Positions 29,161 to 33,580 of a stretch of 33,580 nucleotides of DNA are shown piece by piece; position 1 is the first letter of the stretch; each line of letters opens with the position of its first letter. The translations under genes were made by a program, and so were the position numbers. This DNA comes from an uncultured Actinomycetes bacterium (lineage in GTDB: Bacteria; Actinomycetota; Actinomycetes; Nanopelagicales; Nanopelagicaceae), in the NCBI GenBank assembly GCA_903842855.1, contig CAIMNT010000214.1, forward strand, positions 1 through 33,580, given 5' to 3'. The notes below the pieces were generated by a model. That model was given only the letters and a program-made list of their open reading frames with translations. It searched no databases and was not told the origin of the DNA.

Positions 29161-30081
29161 TTGCAAATATCTGTAGCGTCATCTTCCCTAATAGCGGTCC
29201 CTATCGTTGAGGCGATCTTAGCCTCGGAGCACACTCTGGCATCTGTTATCTCCACCCCGGATAGAAAATCTGGACGAGGGCAGATTGAAACTCCTACCCC
29301 TTTGGCGAAATGGAGTGAGGATCAGGGTTTTATCGTCGCCAAACCGTATGACACTCCAACCTTGAACCAACATCTCCTAGCGGTACAACCCCAACTGATC
29401 ATCACCGCCTCCTATGGTCGATTGATACCCGTTGAAGTTCTGCATGGACCGCGTTTTGGTTGGCTTAACGTGCATTTCTCCCTTTTACCTAGATGGCGTG
29501 GGGCAGCCCCGGTCCAATGGGCACTGCTTGAAGGAGATGCCGTCACTGGGATCTCAATCTTCAAGCTAGATAAAGGGATGGATACCGGTCCCATCTATCT
29601 TCAAGAGGAAGTCGAAATTGGTCAGAATGACACATCCACTGATCTCCTAGATCGGATGAGTCAGGTGGCCGCAGCCCGAATCATGGATGTTGTGGCCGAT
29701 ATTCGAAAGGGAGTTAAGCCCAGACCACAACCTGCAGCCGGTGTAACTCTTGCGCCAAAGATCTCGAAGGAGATGGCTAAAATTGATTGGTCGACGGGAG
29801 CGGATGCAATACTCCGTCAGGTTCGGGCCTTAGATGAACGCCCTGGTACCTGGTCAACTTTCCGTACAGAACGAGTTGCCATTCATAAACTTCACGAATC
29901 ACTCCTTCCTAATTCCCTTAAGAAACCGGGTGAGATCGCTTTAGTAGATTCCTCACTCTTGGTTCGATGTGCCGATAGCGTCCTAGAAATATCTGAATTG
30001 ACCCCCGCGGGAAAGAAGAGGATGTCGGGAGCCGACTTCGCAAGAGGTGCTCGTCTGAATCCAGGAGAGAGCTTCGAGTAG
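29161..30081 (+). CDS. fmt: Methionyl-tRNA formyltransferase
   Basis: Transfers a formyl group from 10-formyl-THF to Met-tRNA-fMet. The 306 residues comprise a catalytic Rossmann-type domain and a C-terminal OB-like domain (from about residue 200). Catalytic residues are present: Asn and His in LNVHFSLLPRWRGAAPVQWA (about 103-105) and Asp in KGMDTGPIYLQEE (about 141). TPDRKSGRG is the expected early loop. The usual N-terminal strand FAGTPEFA is altered to VASSSLIA. TTG 29161 is the only start that keeps the first beta strand (MQISVASSS); no convincing Shine-Dalgarno is seen. It overlaps rsmB by one base. Confidence 0.93.
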   Translation: MQISVASSSLIAVPIVEAILASEHTLASVISTPDRKSGRGQIETPTPLAKWSEDQGFIVAKPYDTPTLNQHLLAVQPQLIITASYGRLIPVEVLHGPRFGWLNVHFSLLPRWRGAAPVQWALLEGDAVTGISIFKLDKGMDTGPIYLQEEVEIGQNDTSTDLLDRMSQVAAARIMDVVADIRKGVKPRPQPAAGVTLAPKISKEMAKIDWSTGADAILRQVRALDERPGTWSTFRTERVAIHKLHESLLPNSLKKPGEIALVDSSLLVRCADSVLEISELTPAGKKRMSGADFARGARLNPGESFE

Positions 30082-31433
30082 TGGCCAACGTCGGGAAGAA
30101 ACCCATGGCGGAACCGGCACGATTGCTCGTCTTCCAATTGCTCACTCAAGTAAATCGTCAAGGGGCATACGCAAACTTGCGACTTCCTGAACTTTTGGCG
30201 CAGTCGACTCTTGCGGAGCGAGATAGGGCATTTGCTACTGAACTTGGATACGGAACGTTGCGAATGCAAGGTAAACATGACGCTCTCATCAAGAGACATA
30301 TTGATAGACCCTTTGAAGAAGTAGATCCAGGAATTATCGACATCTTGCGTATGGGGATTCATCAAGTCAAAGAGATGCGGGTTCCAGATCATGCTGCGGT
30401 GAGTGAAACTGTGGAAGTAGCGCGAGCAACCATTGGTGAGTCGAGAGCAAGCTTCGTGAACGCCATACTGCGGAAGGCAACTTCGGATAGCACCTTCGAA
30501 TCAGATTTAGCTTCTATTTCAGATGAAAAGAAGAGGCTCGCATCTATCTACTCGCACCCCGAGTGGGAGGTCGCAGCTTTCTACGACCAACTGCGTGACT
30601 GGCAAAGGGTAGAAGATCTACTTGCAGCTAATAACCGCCCGGTCAAACCACATCTGATTGCTTGGTCTGGAAGAAGTACAAAAGAGGAATTAATGGAAGA
30701 GGGCGGAGAGGTTCTTGATTGGACTGAGCGCGGTGTGCTTTCAGCCAAGATGCCAGGACTATACAAGGCAGTCCGCGAGCGCCGAGCAGGTGTACAAGAT
30801 CGAGGATCTCAACTGGTCTCGAAGATCTTCCTAAACACTGCAAAAGATTCGATCGTGCCGCTCACTTGGCTAGATATGTGTGCTGGTCCGGGAGGCAAAG
30901 CTTCTGCAATTTTTTCGGAGTTGTTACAAACTCGCCCAGGTGATCAGTTCACCGCTAATGAGCCAAGCGAACATCGCGCCAAACTTGTTGCACAGGTGAT
31001 TCCCCACGAACACGTAATTAGTTATCCGGGTCAAGATCTACCCAGCCTAGGTATTACCTATGACCGAATCATTATTGATGCGCCATGCACCGGATTGGGT
31101 GCGTTGCGACGCAGACCCGAAGCGCGATGGAGAAGAACTCCTCAAGACCTTAAAGAGTTAGTGCACACGCAAAAGGAGCTACTTACTGCAGGATTGCAGT
31201 TATTGAGACCCGGGGGAGTGTTGGCCTATGTCACCTGTTCGCCCCATCTACTTGAGACTAAGGCACAGATTTTAGAAGTGCTGCACCGTAACCCCGATTT
31301 GCATCTGTTGGGTGTTGAAGATTTCCTTCCAGCAGGCGTGCCCCACCGTGTTATTACAGAGCAGGGAGCCTTGCAGTTGTGGACTGATACAGATGATTCC
31401 GACTCGATGTTTATGGCCTTCCTAACTCGTTAA
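30081..31433 (+). CDS. rsmB: 16S rRNA (cytosine(967)-C(5))-methyltransferase RsmB
   Basis: SAM-dependent 16S rRNA methyltransferase. At 450 residues it has an N-terminal NusB-like RNA-binding domain (ARLLVFQLLTQVNRQGAYANL, RAFATELGYGTLR, ILRMGIHQVKEM) and a C-terminal Rossmann methyltransferase. The latter has motif I LDMCAGPGGKASA (about residue 264), motif IV DAPCTGLGALRRRPEARWRR with its Cys (about 337) and motif VI VTCSPHLLET with the catalytic Cys (about 384). GTG 30081 overlaps the fmt stop by one base; ATG 30108 (MAEPARLL) is an alternative start. rpe follows 23 nt later from a new predicted promoter. Confidence 0.94.
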   Translation: MANVGKKPMAEPARLLVFQLLTQVNRQGAYANLRLPELLAQSTLAERDRAFATELGYGTLRMQGKHDALIKRHIDRPFEEVDPGIIDILRMGIHQVKEMRVPDHAAVSETVEVARATIGESRASFVNAILRKATSDSTFESDLASISDEKKRLASIYSHPEWEVAAFYDQLRDWQRVEDLLAANNRPVKPHLIAWSGRSTKEELMEEGGEVLDWTERGVLSAKMPGLYKAVRERRAGVQDRGSQLVSKIFLNTAKDSIVPLTWLDMCAGPGGKASAIFSELLQTRPGDQFTANEPSEHRAKLVAQVIPHEHVISYPGQDLPSLGITYDRIIIDAPCTGLGALRRRPEARWRRTPQDLKELVHTQKELLTAGLQLLRPGGVLAYVTCSPHLLETKAQILEVLHRNPDLHLLGVEDFLPAGVPHRVITEQGALQLWTDTDDSDSMFMAFLTR

Positions 31434-31444
31434 GTCCCTTTCGG

Positions 31445-31450
31445 TAGAGT
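31445..31450 (+). promoter_or_regulatory. Predicted -10 element, leaderless start of rpe
   Basis: TAGAGT lies exactly 6 nt before ATG 31457, with no Shine-Dalgarno in the gap after rsmB. Same spacing as the other leaderless candidates. Confidence 0.55.
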
Positions 31451-31456
31451 ATCTAC

Positions 31457-32113
31457 ATGGCGATTCGGATCTGTCCTAGCATTCTCAATGCCGATCACTC
31501 GCAACTCCATAATGAGATTCACCGAGTTGCAACCGCTGATCTATTACATCTCGATGTGATGGACAATATCTTTGTGCCGAACAAAACCTTCACTTTGGAA
31601 GAGTGCGCGGAAATCATCGCTGATTCAGATATACCCGTGGACTCACATCTCATGATCGCAGATCCAGATACCTCTGCAATTAAATATGCGCAAGCAGGAA
31701 GTGCCAGTGTTACCTTTCACTTTGAGGCGAGCCAAAACCCTCGCGCAACAATTCTGCAATTGAAGGCGAGCGGAGTTCGCGTTGGAGTGGCAATCAAACC
31801 CAAGACAACTTTTGAGAGAGTTGCCGATCTGCTTGAACATATCGACATGCTTCTCATCATGACCGTGGAACCTGGATTCGGCGGGCAGAGCTTCATGGCC
31901 GATCAACTGCCAAAGATTTCAGAGGCTCGGAGAGCTCTCCTAGAGCTGGGTGGCTCTGTGCCGTGGCTTCAGGTGGATGGAGGAATATCACTTGAGACGA
32001 TAGCTCTGGCATCTCAGGCTGGAGCAGATACCTTTGTGGCGGGAAGCGCGATCTACAAGGCCAAGAGCCCCGCAGAGATGATTGCCGCACTCAGGGTTGC
32101 AGCCACCATCTAA
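31457..32113 (+). CDS. rpe: Ribulose-phosphate 3-epimerase
   Basis: Interconverts ribulose 5-phosphate and xylulose 5-phosphate in the pentose phosphate pathway. This TIM-barrel protein of 218 residues shows ICPSILNADHSQL, the metal-ligand stretch LLHLDVMDNIFVPNKTF (His and Asp kept), DSHLMIADP, VTFHFEA, VGVAIKPKTTF, MTVEPGFGGQSFM with the strong epimerase signature, LQVDGGIS and the C-terminal VAGSAIYKA. It follows rsmB as in other Actinobacteria, where riboflavin genes usually come next. Confidence 0.96.
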   Translation: MAIRICPSILNADHSQLHNEIHRVATADLLHLDVMDNIFVPNKTFTLEECAEIIADSDIPVDSHLMIADPDTSAIKYAQAGSASVTFHFEASQNPRATILQLKASGVRVGVAIKPKTTFERVADLLEHIDMLLIMTVEPGFGGQSFMADQLPKISEARRALLELGGSVPWLQVDGGISLETIALASQAGADTFVAGSAIYKAKSPAEMIAALRVAATI

Positions 32114-32117
32114 CCGT

Positions 32118-32123
32118 TAGAGT
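32118..32123 (+). promoter_or_regulatory. Candidate -10 for the FMN riboswitch transcript
   Basis: TAGAGT, identical to the rpe -10 candidate, lies about 35 nt upstream of the aptamer. GACAAT (32145-32150) is an alternative. Neither has a convincing -35. Confidence 0.3.
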
Positions 32124-32157
32124 GGAATTTTGTACTCCCTGTGAGACAATTAGCCCA

Positions 32158-32282
32158 CGTTGTTCCGGGGTCGGTGTAATTCCGAACCGGCGGTTAAAGT
32201 CCGCGACCCGATGGCATCCAGTTATCGGTGGATTTGGTGAAATTCCAGAACCGACGGTGAAAGTCCGGATGAGAGGGACACG
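32158..32282 (+). ncRNA. FMN riboswitch (RFN element)
   Basis: The conserved RFN blocks appear in order: CCGGGGTCGGTGTAATTCCG, AACCGGCGGTTAAAGTCCGCGACCC, a variable arm, GGATTTGGTGAAATTCCAG, AACCGACGGTGAAAGTCCGG and ATGAGAGGGACACG. The closing stem P1 can form between CGTTGTTCC (32158-32166) and GGGACACG (32275-32282). The element senses FMN and turns off the gene downstream. That gene is a PnuC/RibM-type transporter 119 nt later. No terminator with a U-run follows, so control is more likely at translation. Confidence 0.93.
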
Positions 32283-32291
32283 TAGAGGTTA

Positions 32292-32338
32292 GATTCATTT
32301 TCAATTGGATCAATGTTCAATTGAATTACTCTTGAATC
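32292..32338 (+). promoter_or_regulatory. Nested hairpin between FMN aptamer and transporter gene (possible expression platform)
   Basis: GATTCA (32292-32297) can pair with TGAATC (32333-32338), enclosing an 8-bp hairpin TTCAATTG (32300-32307) / CAATTGAA (32318-32325) with a 10-nt loop. No poly-U follows. It may be part of the switching region or an RNA stability element; its role is inferred only from position. Confidence 0.45.
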
Positions 32339-32400
32339 GCGCCTTCATGTGGCTACCCCGGAGTATGCGCTGAAACTAAAGAAAAAAGGGGGAACAACAA

Positions 32401-33084
32401 ATGTCATTCATTCACTGGTTATTTAATGCTCAGGTGCATTTTGGTAATAAGTACACGCAAGCAATCTATTGGAAAGAGATCATCGGAAACATTTTTGGAT
32501 TGGGAAGTGCCCTGCTCGGAATGAGACGAAAGATGTGGGCGTGGCCAATTGGAATTATTGGAAATGTCCTACTCTTCACGCTCTTCATCGGAAGCATTTG
32601 GGATCCACATCAAACCAGTCGAATCATGCTGGGGCAGGCAGGTCGCCAACTTCTCTTGATCGCAGTCAGCCTCTACGGATGGTGGACATGGAGTCAAAAC
32701 CGCAGAAAACCTTCTTATGATGGAAAACCTCCAGTCGCGATTCGATGGACTACCACCAGCGAGAAGTTAGTTTTGGTTCCAGCAACCGTTGCCTTCTATT
32801 TCGCAACCTTCTTCATCATCACCGCAATCGGAGGCTCTTGGAACATTGCTGCCGACTCGTGGATCTTTACTGGCACCGCGCTAGCTACATATGGGCTGGC
32901 TCGCGGATTTGTCGAATTCTGGCTGGTCTGGGTAGCCGTGGATGCCGTGGGTGTTCCATTGGATATTCGCGGTCATTACTATCCAACCGCCTTCATGTAT
33001 ATCTTCTATGGCGCCTTCGTTATCTGGGGCTTTGTAACGTGGTTGCTGACAGCCAAGCGTGAGAAGGTAGCGGTCGCGGCATAA
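32401..33084 (+). CDS. ribM: PnuC/RibM-family riboflavin transporter
   Basis: A 227-residue polytopic membrane protein with several hydrophobic helices (EIIGNIFGLGSALLG, WPIGIIGNVLLFTLFIG, LGQAGRQLLLIAVSLYGWW, ATVAFYFATFFIITAIGG, YIFYGAFVIWGFVTWLL). It shows the aromatic substrate motif YGWWTW (about residues 94-99) typical of PnuC-type vitamin transporters. PnuC proteins import nicotinamide riboside, thiamine or riboflavin. The FMN riboswitch directly upstream makes riboflavin the likely substrate, as for RibM of other Actinobacteria. AAGGGGGA (32386-32393) is a strong Shine-Dalgarno about 7 nt before ATG 32401. The substrate assignment is inference from context. Confidence 0.87.
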   Translation: MSFIHWLFNAQVHFGNKYTQAIYWKEIIGNIFGLGSALLGMRRKMWAWPIGIIGNVLLFTLFIGSIWDPHQTSRIMLGQAGRQLLLIAVSLYGWWTWSQNRRKPSYDGKPPVAIRWTTTSEKLVLVPATVAFYFATFFIITAIGGSWNIAADSWIFTGTALATYGLARGFVEFWLVWVAVDAVGVPLDIRGHYYPTAFMYIFYGAFVIWGFVTWLLTAKREKVAVAA

Positions 33085-33112
33085 TCTGGCACTTGAGAAG
33101 CGGCACTCCAAT

Positions 33113-33118
33113 TAGAAT
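33113..33118 (+). promoter_or_regulatory. Predicted -10 element, leaderless start of hisE
   Basis: TAGAAT lies exactly 6 nt before ATG 33125, with no Shine-Dalgarno. A TTGAGA (33093-33098) upstream is spaced only 14 nt away, so the -35 is doubtful. Confidence 0.55.
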
Positions 33119-33124
33119 GATGAC

Positions 33125-33388
33125 ATGAAGTCATTCGATGAACTGTGGATAGAACTGAGCGAAAAGGCGAACTCTCGCCCCGCCGGTTCATCCACGGTGG
33201 CCGCTTTAGATTCTGGCATCCATGCAATGGGTAAGAAGATCATTGAGGAGGCCGGCGAGGTCTGGCTTGCTGCAGAACACGAGAGTGACTCTGCTCTGGC
33301 CCTTGAAATCTCACAACTTCTCTACCGTCTCCAAGTTCTAATGCTGGCTCGGGGTATTACTCCGGAAGATGTTTATAAAGTTCTTTAA
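33125..33388 (+). CDS. hisE: Phosphoribosyl-ATP diphosphatase
   Basis: Hydrolyses phosphoribosyl-ATP to phosphoribosyl-AMP, the second step of histidine synthesis. The 87-residue all-alpha MazG-like protein has the core [19 protein letters not shown] (EExxE-type metal site) and the C-terminal [27 protein letters not shown]. It lies 30 nt before hisG, the first enzyme of the pathway, and starts a new transcript from a predicted leaderless promoter. Confidence 0.94.
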   Translation: MKSFDELWIELSEKANSRPAGSSTVAALDSGIHAMGKKIIEEAGEVWLAAEHESDSALALEISQLLYRLQVLMLARGITPEDVYKVL

Positions 33389-33418
33389 TCAGGTCCGGAA
33401 TATCGCGAGGAGTTTTGC

Positions 33419-33580
33419 ATGCTTAAAGTAGCTATCCCAAACAAAGGAAGTCTCTCTGACTCCGCTATCGCGGCGCTTAAAGAGGCGGGCTATCGGCAAC
33501 GCACTGATGCGCGCGATCTGACCCTCATCGATCCTGAAAACGAAGTTGAGTTTTACTATTTGAGACCTCGCGATATAGCA
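33419..33580 (+). CDS. hisG: ATP phosphoribosyltransferase (3'-truncated by window end)
   Basis: The first 54 codons of HisG, which begins histidine synthesis by joining ATP and PRPP. The translation opens [20 protein letters not shown] and contains [22 protein letters not shown], matching the actinobacterial HisG N-terminus. GAGGAG (33407-33412) with 6 nt spacing sets the start at ATG 33419. The frame stays open to the last base of the window. This gene is missing from the supplied ORF track because it is cut by the edge. Confidence 0.93.
   Translation, partial: MLKVAIPNKGSLSDSAIAALKEAGYRQRTDARDLTLIDPENEVEFYYLRPRDIA

Noticed and set aside
29892-30392. 166-aa minus-strand ORF spanning the fmt-rsmB junction
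   Set aside because: It is a shadow of two clear genes. The translation is low-complexity and shows no recognisable family, and no start signal is seen.
32292-32338. Intrinsic terminator after the FMN aptamer
   Set aside because: The hairpin is AT-rich and not followed by a U-run, so it does not meet the usual criteria for a terminator.
32469-33062. Two plus-strand ORFs in another frame inside the transporter gene
   Set aside because: The PnuC frame has a strong Shine-Dalgarno, membrane helices and riboswitch context; the others are out-of-frame readings.
1-33580. Mobile elements, CRISPR arrays, tRNA or rRNA genes
   Set aside because: No terminal repeats, transposase-like proteins, spaced repeat arrays or cloverleaf-like sequences were seen. 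Intergenic space is too small to hide them apart from 32114-32400, which is filled by the riboswitch leader.

Overview
The window is a gene-dense stretch of a streamlined actinobacterial chromosome. All supported genes lie on the + strand, most neighbours overlap by 1-8 bp or sit within a few bases, and no mobile elements, tRNAs, rRNAs or CRISPR arrays were seen. An actinobacterial origin is supported by gene order (glyoxalase-like hydrolase-hisS-aspS; DUF948-alaS-ruvX-mltG-aroE; aroC-aroK-aroB-aroQ-efp-nusB; pyr genes-mIHF-gmk-rpoZ-coaBC-metK-priA-def-fmt-rsmB-rpe), by an actinobacterial-type integration host factor (mIHF), and by a PriA that has lost its helicase motifs. Moderate GC and very tight packing suggest a small-genome planktonic actinobacterium such as the freshwater acI/Nanopelagicales group. 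That placement is inference, not shown by the sequence.

Layout. 1-6414: tail of a metallo-beta-lactamase-fold hydrolase, then histidyl-, aspartyl- and alanyl-tRNA synthetases with a small DUF948 membrane protein between the last two. 6418-8667: ruvX, mltG, aroE. 8717-9124: a compact prepilin peptidase. 9169-12357: aroC, aroK, aroB, aroQ, which with aroE cover much of the shikimate pathway. 12378-13367: efp and nusB. 13377-23962: a pyrimidine operon (pyrR, pyrB, pyrC, carA, carB, pyrK, pyrD, pyrF) giving complete de novo UMP synthesis, led by a recognisable PyrR-binding RNA loop that overlaps the pyrR ribosome-binding site. It runs by a 4-bp overlap into an unusual ORF that joins mIHF to guanylate kinase. 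23985-31433: rpoZ, coaBC, metK, priA, def, fmt, rsmB. 31457-32113: rpe. 32158-33084: an FMN riboswitch and a PnuC/RibM-type riboflavin transporter. 33125-33580: hisE and the start of hisG.

The main points of interest are: (i) the mIHF-Gmk fused reading frame, with a strong internal Shine-Dalgarno and in-frame GTG exactly at the domain junction; (ii) a PyrR-binding loop whose lower stem holds the pyrR Shine-Dalgarno, implying translational repression; (iii) seven genes that share a -10-like TANNNT hexamer exactly 6 nt before ATG, the signature of leaderless transcripts; and (iv) a lone riboflavin transporter under an FMN riboswitch at a locus where relatives carry riboflavin biosynthesis genes, hinting at riboflavin scavenging. 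I saw no wholly novel multi-gene system; the rest is conserved housekeeping gene content.
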